From positions 18,689 through 82,688 of the IMG/VR virus record IMGVR_UViG_3300027754_000069: 64,000 nt of DNA. The stretch is one strand, 5' to 3'. Positions within the stretch are counted from its first letter, which is position 1. Each line of letters opens with the position of its first letter. The notes beneath the pieces are model-generated. The model was not told where the DNA came from, made no database searches, and saw only the letters and a list, made by a program, of their open reading frames with translations. This DNA is from a virus. Shown piece after piece: positions 57,417 to 64,000 of the stretch. The position numbers and the translations under genes were made by a program.

Positions 57417-57770
57417 CTACCTATGTCCATTGTAACCTGCCTGTTTTAGCAGATCAGCCCAGAGCCATGCGGGCATTACCGCGTATGACTCTGAGACATT
57501 TGTAGTGCCACGCTTTTTTATTAGCACCACGCCAGTCTCAGCATCAGCATGAGTCATCTCATCTGAGAGCTCCTGCAGATAGCCACTGAGAGTGATCTTC
57601 TTTTCGTTCTTACATTCTATCACTACGCCATCGATGCCATCAATATCACCAACGTCGTCGTGACGACCTGCACCATACGCACGTTCAGCGCATGGAAAAC
57701 CATACGAGACTAGCCACTTGACTACATCTCTTTCGTATTGTGAACCTTTACGTTTGCTTGGTGTTGTCAT
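57417..57770 (-). CDS. Holliday-junction resolvase-like nuclease, right unit
   Basis: 117 residues; KGSQYERDVV, GDIDG and VIECKN kept relative to 15378-15731. Overlaps WhiB. Confidence 0.82.
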   Translation of the reverse strand: MTTPSKRKGSQYERDVVKWLVSYGFPCAERAYGAGRHDDVGDIDGIDGVVIECKNEKKITLSGYLQELSDEMTHADAETGVVLIKKRGTTNVSESYAVMPAWLWADLLKQAGYNGHR

Positions 57771-58024
57771 ACATAGTCCGAGCTAAGAATAGATTCTAAT
57801 TGGATACCAAGTTGTCTACGCATCTGCATTCTAACGCGAGGAACTGTGCCACCCCAGATACCGAAAGCTTCGTGACGCATGCCCCACTCCAAACATTCTT
57901 TAATTACTGGACAACTACTGCAAATCTTTTTTGCTATTGGAACAATGCTTACATCATCTTCTGGATAAAAAAATTCAATGCCAACCTCTTTACATAAAGC
58001 TTCACTAAAGTCTGGATACTTCAT
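57767..58024 (-). CDS. whiB: WhiB-family transcription factor, right unit
   Basis: 85 residues with C11, C35, C38 and C44 (C-x23-C-x2-C-x5-C), FGIWGG turn and a basic C-terminus. Four residues shorter between the first two Cys than the middle copy. Overlaps the nuclease-like gene upstream. Confidence 0.93.
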   Translation of the reverse strand: MKYPDFSEALCKEVGIEFFYPEDDVSIVPIAKKICSSCPVIKECLEWGMRHEAFGIWGGTVPRVRMQMRRQLGIQLESILSSDYV

Positions 58025-58526
58025 TGATTAGCACCTCTATCGGTTGTAGTTGATCAGCGTCCATAACTAATCGGATGCCGTAACCATAGTCATGCTTGTA
58101 ATGATTTGCAAGAAATAATTCTCGTGTCGTCCAACCAAGTATTGAGAATTTACTATCTACATGTGGCAACTGTTTATCGCCAAAGAACTGCACCAATACT
58201 GCATAGTCAGATACAAATAACTCTGGTGCATTAAAGATTAATTTATCTAATGTCGATGTCTTGACTTGTATATTTTTTCCCAGTGGTGTAGATAAGTCGT
58301 GTCCATTATCACCACTCGGCGAAATCGATCTGTCCACCTGAAGCCCAAGCCCTTTGCCACACGCCATCTCACCGAGCTGACCCATAAGATTAACCGAATA
58401 CGATGAATTGTTTCTGTCAAATTTTTTGTCAACAACTTCATATTGTTTTTTGTTTTCTCTCACTAGGTGGATGAAGCGAAGCGCATCCATAGTCTCATCT
58501 AAAGTTAGTTCAATATCTATTGCCAT
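58005..58526 (-). CDS. PD-(D/E)XK nuclease-like protein (replacement at the variable slot)
   Basis: 173 residues. GHDLSTPLGKNIQVKTST gives a D...QVK core of restriction-like nucleases. Does not look homologous to 16162-16554, which occupies the same place in the middle unit. Probably an exchange by recombination between phages. Confidence 0.55.
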   Translation of the reverse strand: MAIDIELTLDETMDALRFIHLVRENKKQYEVVDKKFDRNNSSYSVNLMGQLGEMACGKGLGLQVDRSISPSGDNGHDLSTPLGKNIQVKTSTLDKLIFNAPELFVSDYAVLVQFFGDKQLPHVDSKFSILGWTTRELFLANHYKHDYGYGIRLVMDADQLQPIEVLINEVSRL

Positions 58527-59350
58527 TGACGCATAGTCCTTGCTCTTTGCAATTCACTAGGTGAGTTATACAAAGTCATATGGCTTGCCTCCGCTGACAG
58601 CGAGATGTAAATCTCTGCTGTTGGGTCAGCCTTACCATGTCGGTTCTTCACTACAGCAACGCGGTAAGCATTTGCCTGTCCGTCTAGTGCAACACTAAGA
58701 ACCAACTCTGGTAACGCTGCAACCTTACCCATCAATGCCTTACGCGGAGCAGGATAGTTAGGCTTAGACATCTTTTCGTTCTCGGATACATGGTGCAGAA
58801 CGATAAATGCTGACTCGTATTCACGAGCCATATAGTGGAACGCTGACATTGCATCACGCAATGCAGTCCATTCATTGTCGCTTGTTGAAGCAACATTCAT
58901 CAAGTTGTCTACAAAGATTGCTTGTGGTGCAGAGCCGTGCAGTTCTATCCAAGCTTCTATTTCTTCTTCGATATCTTCTAACGAAGGCGACGGATCAAAG
59001 TTGAATCGAACATGCCCTGCACCATCAGCGAGTGCATCCTCTAAAAGAACGGATGCTTCAGAGTCCATCATCTTCTCAACGTATGCTACTTCTCTCTCCA
59101 TAAGGATTGCCCCTGCGCGAGTGGCTATTGTTCGGGAGTCAGAGTCAGCTGAAAAGTAAAGCGAAGGAACTTTAGAATTAATTGCGTACCACAGTGCAAG
59201 TAGTGTCTTACCACCACCAGGTTGTGCTGCTATCAAATGCAATTGCGCTTGACGAAACACTACCTGTGATTGAGTAAGTTGTGGCAATATCTCTGGAAGC
59301 ATATGACCAACAGGAGATTCAACTCCCACTACCTGCAACAGTGAACGCAT
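58517..59350 (-). CDS. RecA-fold replicative helicase/ATPase, right unit
   Basis: 277 residues, Walker A AQPGGGKT, Walker B AIFVDNL, and VLHHVSENEK as in 16545-17378. ATG start. Confidence 0.82.
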   Translation of the reverse strand: MRSLLQVVGVESPVGHMLPEILPQLTQSQVVFRQAQLHLIAAQPGGGKTLLALWYAINSKVPSLYFSADSDSRTIATRAGAILMEREVAYVEKMMDSEASVLLEDALADGAGHVRFNFDPSPSLEDIEEEIEAWIELHGSAPQAIFVDNLMNVASTSDNEWTALRDAMSAFHYMAREYESAFIVLHHVSENEKMSKPNYPAPRKALMGKVAALPELVLSVALDGQANAYRVAVVKNRHGKADPTAEIYISLSAEASHMTLYNSPSELQRARTMRQWQ

Positions 59351-59352
59351 TG

Positions 59353-59826
59353 TTACTTAGCCCAGATAGTTTCTGCTTCTACTGCACCTGGAGTAAAAGG
59401 CTTTGGTCCCTTGGCTGGGTCAAACCAACCAACATAAGCCTTGCCAGCTTTGGAAGTACCCTTCTTCTTTGCGTACTTACCTCGACCGTCTGGCAATGCT
59501 GGTGCATCTGGATGTCCATATGTCCATTCATTACCGTAGCGATCAATGATTACTTCAATTGCTGCAGCGGATGTGCCTGCTGCAACTGGAGTTGGATTGA
59601 GACCAGCATCTTGTAGCACTTGCACTGCTGCTGCTGAAGCAGCAAATGCACCACCTGACGCACCACCTGAGCGGTTGTTAAGTGATTGCTGTAGCGCAGT
59701 AGCGGAAGCAATTGCTTCTACTGCTGCTGTTAGATTTGCGCTGAACTCGCTAACACTATTACCGCGAACGGTGAATAGGTCAGTTGAGTTTAGCTTGCCT
59801 GTATATGAGAACATAGATTCAGTCAT
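59353..59826 (-). CDS. Conserved replication-operon protein, right unit
   Basis: 157 residues. Same conserved N- and C-terminal blocks as 17378-17854; variable middle rich in Gly, Ala and Ser. Confidence 0.7.
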   Translation of the reverse strand: MTESMFSYTGKLNSTDLFTVRGNSVSEFSANLTAAVEAIASATALQQSLNNRSGGASGGAFAASAAAVQVLQDAGLNPTPVAAGTSAAAIEVIIDRYGNEWTYGHPDAPALPDGRGKYAKKKGTSKAGKAYVGWFDPAKGPKPFTPGAVEAETIWAK

Positions 59827-60496
59827 CTAGTTCATCTCCTTTTCTTTTTCCCTGGATTTGTAATGGGAAATCTTTGCCACCCATTGCAGGACATTGTGCC
59901 GTAAAACTGCACATCCTGCATGAGTCACCAACTGATGGCGGAAACCAACCTTCCCAGACGGAAGCGTTCATCGCACCAAATACATAATCGAAATATTCCA
60001 TTGACAGATGTGATAGGTCAATCAATTCATCAAGCTCGCCTTTGCGAGTCATGAAGAAGGCTCCCCACTTAGGGCGGATGCCATAACTACGTTCAATACC
60101 AGAGGCATAGAGACCCGCTTGGATTGCACCGAAGGGCGTCCTAGAACCTGTCTTGTAGTCAACGATAACCAAGTCTTCCCCTACTTGGTAGATCGCATCA
60201 ACAACCATACGCACTGGTGTACCCCCGAAGAATACATCAGCAGCCCATTCAATTCCAGGACGACCATCGGGCATTGTTGCAATTTTCCAACCAGATTGTT
60301 TGTACCAGTTATAGTACGCCTCAACCTGCTTGAGTCCATCGCTCTGCCAAAAGGGCAGATCTTCCCCATCAGGACGCAAGGTGGTCTTGCGTCCCGCTGT
60401 CTTCCACTCCGTAGAGGGAATGCCAGTCTTCTGTTCTGTTTCTAGAACAGCGTCATTAAATACTTCAGCCCACTTAGTTGTCAAATCGATAGTCAT
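59819..60496 (-). CDS. Cas4/AddB-like nuclease, C-terminal part, right unit
   Basis: 225 residues; VVDAIY, VIVDYKTG and C-terminal CRMCSFTAQC (C-x2-C-x5-C). Same split as 17855-18523. Confidence 0.82.
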   Translation of the reverse strand: MTIDLTTKWAEVFNDAVLETEQKTGIPSTEWKTAGRKTTLRPDGEDLPFWQSDGLKQVEAYYNWYKQSGWKIATMPDGRPGIEWAADVFFGGTPVRMVVDAIYQVGEDLVIVDYKTGSRTPFGAIQAGLYASGIERSYGIRPKWGAFFMTRKGELDELIDLSHLSMEYFDYVFGAMNASVWEGWFPPSVGDSCRMCSFTAQCPAMGGKDFPLQIQGKRKGDELDD

Positions 60497-60704
60497 CGGG
60501 GTTCCATTCTGGGTGATCTACTGGTGTCGGTGCTGTCATTGGTGAGCCACAGTTGGCACAAAAAGAATCTAAGAACCACATAACTAGTTCGTAGTCTGAG
60601 AAGATTGCTCTGATAACTTGGACGTTACTCCCGCAATTAATACACTCATTGCTGGGTACGCCACGTTGGTCAATCCCCTGTGGAGTGTTGTCGGTAGAGC
60701 TCAT
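60474..60704 (-). CDS. Zinc-ribbon protein between nuclease parts, right unit
   Basis: 76 residues with ECINCG and FCANCGSP. Same position as 18510-18752. Confidence 0.75.
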   Translation of the reverse strand: MSSTDNTPQGIDQRGVPSNECINCGSNVQVIRAIFSDYELVMWFLDSFCANCGSPMTAPTPVDHPEWNPDDYRFDN

Positions 60705-60873
60705 GGTTTAACCACTCCAACATTGAATGGACGGCGGAGCCAGCAGCAAGATATACTGCGGGCTTTTCTGGAACCATGGCTACCTTACTCAGATAATATT
60801 TCTGAGGGCAGGACTGCCACGTGGATAGCTGGCTGAATGAGCGGTGCGGAGGAAGTTCATTTATCATAGACAT
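60670..60873 (-). CDS. Cas4/AddB-like nuclease, N-terminal part, right unit
   Basis: 67 residues from the ATG at 60873: FSQLSTWQSCPQKYYLSK and GSAVHSMLEWL as in 18721-18924. The longer frame to 60915 crosses the operator-like inverted repeat and is not used. Confidence 0.8.
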   Translation of the reverse strand: MSMINELPPHRSFSQLSTWQSCPQKYYLSKVAMVPEKPAVYLAAGSAVHSMLEWLNHELYRQHSTGD

Positions 60874-60990
60874 GAGTATACCTGACCAAGAGGCGATGTG
60901 TCGGTTACGACACACCTTGGTTATTTACCAGCATTAGTATAGGGTTGAGGGGTGGTGGGAGGGATAGGCTGCTTTAGCAGCCTTATGAAA
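60874..60990 (-). promoter_or_regulatory. Control region of the leftward replication operon, right unit
   Basis: Inverted repeat GTGTCG-GTTA-CGACAC (60898-60913), the 26-base block identical to the middle unit (60939-60964) and hairpin GGCTGC-TTTA-GCAGCC (60967-60982). Same order as 18925-19044; the stems differ but stay paired. Also lies upstream of the divergent gene 61005-61214. Confidence 0.5.
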
Positions 60991-61004
60991 AGACATGGAG
61001 GAAA

Positions 61005-61214
61005 ATGAAACAGGAAGAACAGGATAAATGGAATGAGTATGTGGGTGGGCTTTTAGCCCACCATAAGAATGAAGAGCACGTAGAGCATATGAAGAAAGTA
61101 ATCATAAAGATTTTAGAGACAAGAATCCCAGCGAAAGATAACTGGTGTGAGGGTTTTAATACTGGCTTAGAGTGGTCAGTTCGTATTTACTTAAAAGATA
61201 AATCTGCTTACTAA
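61005..61214 (+). CDS. Small plus-strand protein (69 residues), right unit only
   Basis: MKQEEQDKWNEYVGGLLAHHKNEEHVEHMKKV; acidic and His-rich, helical. GGAGGAAA ribosome site upstream. Divergent from the replication operon; absent in the middle unit, where only the terminator lies here. Function unknown. Confidence 0.6.
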   Translation: MKQEEQDKWNEYVGGLLAHHKNEEHVEHMKKVIIKILETRIPAKDNWCEGFNTGLEWSVRIYLKDKSAY

Positions 61215-61247
61215 ATAAAAAAAGAGGGGGACGATTAAGTCCCCCTC
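61214..61247 (-). terminator. Terminator after the structural/lysis operon, right unit
   Basis: On the minus strand GAGGGGGAC, loop TTAATC, GTCCCCCTC, then seven T. Matches 19045-19080. Confidence 0.88.
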
Positions 61248-61258
61248 CTCTTCTAGCC

Positions 61259-61474
61259 CTACCATTCTGGTGGAGCAACTGCGAGCGCATCCAGCGTGGC
61301 TTTATTGATGCACCCGACTGCTGGGATGTCATAGCGATGCTGCAACCCTTTAAGTATTTCCTGTAGGGGAGCATCTAGCCGATCATCACCAGCAACATTA
61401 AGAGCTACACGTACTTGTGTAACCAATGGCGATCTTTCTTCTGGTAGTACTAACGGTAAATATGTTTCAATCAA
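61259..61474 (-). CDS. Peptidoglycan-binding-like small protein, right unit
   Basis: 71 residues, homologue of 19093-19311, VRVALNVAGDD and LKGLQHRYDIPAVGCINKATLDAL. TTG start overlapping the tail-gene stop. Confidence 0.62.
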   Translation of the reverse strand: MIETYLPLVLPEERSPLVTQVRVALNVAGDDRLDAPLQEILKGLQHRYDIPAVGCINKATLDALAVAPPEW

Positions 61475-63378
61475 ACTACTACTTCTTCTGTGTCGATTGT
61501 TTGCAATTGCAGTGTGACGATACCGCCGAACCCGCTTGCAAAAGTGGGAGGTGCAGTTTGCTCAAACTGAATAGCACGGATAACACAGATTCTTTCTTCT
61601 CCTGAGTTGAAATCTTGGTAGAGTACTGCTCCGCCATTCTGCTCAATAGACTCAAGGTATTGGATTCTCTCCCATGGGCTGGAGACTCGTGTGTTTCCAT
61701 TTGGATCTCTTTCTTCCTCATAGCAAAGCAAAGGTATTGTTATTGTTCGTGAACGCAGTGGTGATGGAAGAGCACGTACTTGCCATTCAGTTAGCGTTGG
61801 TCCAAGTGATGATGTAGTTGTATCTCGCGCAAAGTTAAATGTAACTTGGAATACGTCAGCTGGTGATATATAACTAGCAAGCGCAGCTTCAGTGTTAGGA
61901 CCAAATGGAACTGTTCCAGTTGTTAATAGTTGGTCAGCGTTATCATCAAGGTTAAACCCAAGTGTTCCGCTAGAATCTGGATCTGACTTAATGCTTAGTG
62001 ATACTGGTTGTTTCTTTTCTCCAGTACCCCATCGGATTAATCCAGAGCTAAGGTAGCCAGATGCAGCCAGGGTAGTTGCATGTTCTACCCATGTGCCAGA
62101 TGAGGATGTCATAAATTTTAATCCAGTAGTTCCAACAAAAGCTATACCGTTTGGAGCATTGCTATCTGTTACAAGATCTGGAGCGTAGGCATAACCGTTG
62201 TCAATAGCTTGACCAAGGTTAAGACGCCATAACCCAGCAGAACCTGAAACAAGATTTGATCTTGTCGCATATACATATGATTCATCTTGTGCTACATCTT
62301 TTACATCGCCATCGACGTTGATGGGACCGTAAGTAAATGATTGACCATCTGTCCCAATAGTTCCAATACGTAAACCTTTTGTTGTAGCAAGGATTACATA
62401 TTCATTAAGGTATGTTCGCAGTTGATTAACTGTTTCACCACGAGGTAGCTCAGCAATAATAGTTGGTCCAACAATTGCAGCAGTAGGTGAGGTTGGATTA
62501 ATTGTGTACATTTGAACACGTGATATAGCACCTTGTGTATAGGCAACCACAACAGCACTTGGTAATTCTGCAATTGAATTAAATGTTATAGATGAATTGG
62601 CAAAGGTAAACCTTATATCACCACTAGCCATGTTTACAGGTGGACTGGTTGGATTTCTTGCCAACTCATAGAGATGCATATCTGTGTTATCGTGCATAAC
62701 TCCAGCAACAATTCTATCTTTGACATATGCAATAGATTGAACTGTTTGTGTGGTAACACCTGTCTTCTTGGAGTATAACTTAGTCACAGCTAACGCTGTG
62801 GTTACCTGATAGATACCATCGTTAGTTCCTACCAATGCATAGGTTCCATCCGATGTCAATGTTTGTGCAGTTGTTGATGTGCCTAATGATGTTGTTGTGG
62901 TGGTTGATCCATTGTAGAACTTAACAGAACCACCAGAAATATAAAAGGTTCCGCTAGATACCGTGGCAGGGCTAGTGGCTGAAGAGGTTGTTAAGTTTGT
63001 TGTAGCGGGAAGAAGCTTTAATTCACCAAGAGTCCATGGGTCTATGTTGTTTGATTCGTAGTAGCGATAGAGATCGCTAGTATCAGCGTCATAGTATTGC
63101 TCGCCCGCACCATGATGCCATGATGTAGCAGAACGTAACCACCAGTTTGTCAATGACTGTTCACCAGTCAATGTTCCTTGGTCAATACGTTCCTTCTGGT
63201 AAGTCGTAGTGATACGACTGATACGGTTGTTGTCAGATGCAGCTGATAACCAAGGTGTGTTACCAATGGCATAGCTTGCAGCAAAGTCTTCCCTGCCGTA
63301 TCGAACCAATGCTGTAGGCACGTTAGTGCTAATAGCAATAGGTAGATCACCTTTAAGATACTTGTTGGTCGTTGCCAC
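61471..63378 (-). CDS. Large tail structural protein, right unit
   Basis: 635 residues, collinear with 19311-21224; the central third (about residues 140-320) is the most diverged, which fits exposed tail loops. GTG start. Confidence 0.65.
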   Translation of the reverse strand: MATTNKYLKGDLPIAISTNVPTALVRYGREDFAASYAIGNTPWLSAASDNNRISRITTTYQKERIDQGTLTGEQSLTNWWLRSATSWHHGAGEQYYDADTSDLYRYYESNNIDPWTLGELKLLPATTNLTTSSATSPATVSSGTFYISGGSVKFYNGSTTTTTSLGTSTTAQTLTSDGTYALVGTNDGIYQVTTALAVTKLYSKKTGVTTQTVQSIAYVKDRIVAGVMHDNTDMHLYELARNPTSPPVNMASGDIRFTFANSSITFNSIAELPSAVVVAYTQGAISRVQMYTINPTSPTAAIVGPTIIAELPRGETVNQLRTYLNEYVILATTKGLRIGTIGTDGQSFTYGPINVDGDVKDVAQDESYVYATRSNLVSGSAGLWRLNLGQAIDNGYAYAPDLVTDSNAPNGIAFVGTTGLKFMTSSSGTWVEHATTLAASGYLSSGLIRWGTGEKKQPVSLSIKSDPDSSGTLGFNLDDNADQLLTTGTVPFGPNTEAALASYISPADVFQVTFNFARDTTTSSLGPTLTEWQVRALPSPLRSRTITIPLLCYEEERDPNGNTRVSSPWERIQYLESIEQNGGAVLYQDFNSGEERICVIRAIQFEQTAPPTFASGFGGIVTLQLQTIDTEEVVV

Positions 63379-63387
63379 GATTTACCC

Positions 63388-63894
63388 CTACTTCTTAGAC
63401 GGACAGTGCTGACAGCATTTAGATGTATCTTCTGCTGGGTAAGCTTTCTTTACTGGTATAGCAGCAACGGCTGCTCTTACTTGATTAATTAACTTAGGTT
63501 GATTCATCCACCAGAACCATGGGCTAGTGTCGTTACCCATATCTTCATTGATGGATACATGTAGATGCTTACGATGCATGTTGCTACCTGTATAATTACG
63601 GTCACCTTGTTTAGCACGTTCTCTTGACCAGATCTTACCGTTAAATATTAAATACTTAACACGCTTGTCTTCTTTAAGCTTTTGAAAAATATCAGCGCAA
63701 TCAATACCGTTAGCAGGATCATGTGTTAGATCAGTTGCGAGCCCAGTATTGTGGTCCGAAGTCGGGCTTTGTTTGACATGGGCAGCAGATGGTAGAAGAC
63801 CATCGCTGATCTTCTTGCGCTTCGGCTTTAACGCCGTCGCTTGGCGAAGCACAGCAATTGCAGCAGGTGTGGCTCTCTTGGCTACAGTTGTCAT
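63388..63894 (-). CDS. Endolysin: M15-like zinc D,D-peptidase, right unit
   Basis: 168 residues; SDHNTGLATDLTHD and KHLHVS zinc motifs and the Cys-rich end as in 21235-21741. Confidence 0.82.
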   Translation of the reverse strand: MTTVAKRATPAAIAVLRQATALKPKRKKISDGLLPSAAHVKQSPTSDHNTGLATDLTHDPANGIDCADIFQKLKEDKRVKYLIFNGKIWSRERAKQGDRNYTGSNMHRKHLHVSINEDMGNDTSPWFWWMNQPKLINQVRAAVAAIPVKKAYPAEDTSKCCQHCPSKK

Positions 63895-64000
63895 TCACGA
63901 GTCTTTCCAGCTACTAGTTCATACAGGCTGTCAACACGAAGTTCTAATCTATCGAGTGAGTCACGCATCGAGCTGCCTGAATTTGGTTTCAATTCTGTGA
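63891..64000 (-). CDS. Holin-like membrane protein 1 (right unit, cut by window edge)
   Basis: C-terminal part only (its N-terminus lies beyond 64000). Identical over 99 bases to the end of 21738-21941; the membrane helix is off window. Confidence 0.6.
   Translation of the reverse strand, partial: TELKPNSGSSMRDSLDRLELRVDSLYELVAGKTRE

Noticed and set aside
1-64000. Integrase, repressor or attachment sites indicating a tandem prophage
   Set aside because: No recombinase-like or repressor-like gene was recognised and no bacterial flanking genes are present, so a prophage array is not supported.

Overview
The window holds parts of three head-to-tail units of the same kind of phage genome. Each unit is read mostly on the minus strand: large terminase, portal, small basic proteins, LysM and internal virion proteins, capsid, tail fibres, lysis genes, then a replication operon. 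A short block of early genes on the plus strand closes each unit. The left unit is seen only from its terminase to a partial LysM-type gene (1 to about 4.85 kb). The middle unit is complete (about 5.1 to 45.7 kb, close to 41 kb). The right unit is seen from its early genes to its lysis genes (about 45.9 to 64 kb). Equivalent genes are clearly homologous but not identical, so at least two different but related phages are joined. No integrase, repressor, tRNA or bacterial gene was recognised.

Host: both replication operons carry a WhiB-family gene, a family known from Actinobacteria and their phages. The base composition looks modest in GC, which would fit low-GC freshwater or marine Actinobacteria (inference). 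The major capsid protein resembles the N4 gp56 family. No tail tube or tape measure gene was recognised, while a 1651-residue virion protein and LysM proteins sit between portal and capsid. This suggests a short-tailed (podovirus-like) particle.

Middle unit. 5.1-5.6 kb: terminator and one minus-strand early gene. 5.97-11.26 kb: plus-strand operon of small early genes, with GP88-like and DUF932-like proteins, broken by stem-loops whose stems covary. 11.28-18.92 kb: minus-strand replication and takeover operon (Cas4-like nuclease encoded in two pieces, a conserved protein, RecA-fold helicase, nuclease-like protein, WhiB, resolvase, secreted lytic transglycosylase, primase zinc domain, HslV/proteasome-like peptidase, Toprim primase, DUF1599, endonuclease VII, sigma-like factor, FmdB-like protein, glycosyltransferase). 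19.09-22.13 kb: peptidoglycan-binding protein, tail protein, endolysin and two holin candidates. 22.18-30.42 kb: fibres, connector, capsid, scaffold. 30.56-45.63 kb: LysM and internal virion proteins, portal, terminase. The right unit repeats the early, replication and lysis parts with insertions and replacements.

Most notable: (1) a small Ntn-hydrolase whose true start places Thr-Thr directly after the initiator residue, encoded between the zinc domain and the Toprim domain of a split primase; (2) a Cas4/AddB-like nuclease split into two genes so that its presumed Fe-S cysteines lie on two polypeptides, with a zinc-ribbon gene between them, conserved in both units; (3) a family of seven covarying hairpins in the early operons; (4) the joined array of diverged phage genomes, with G-rich conserved boundaries that look like packaging sites.
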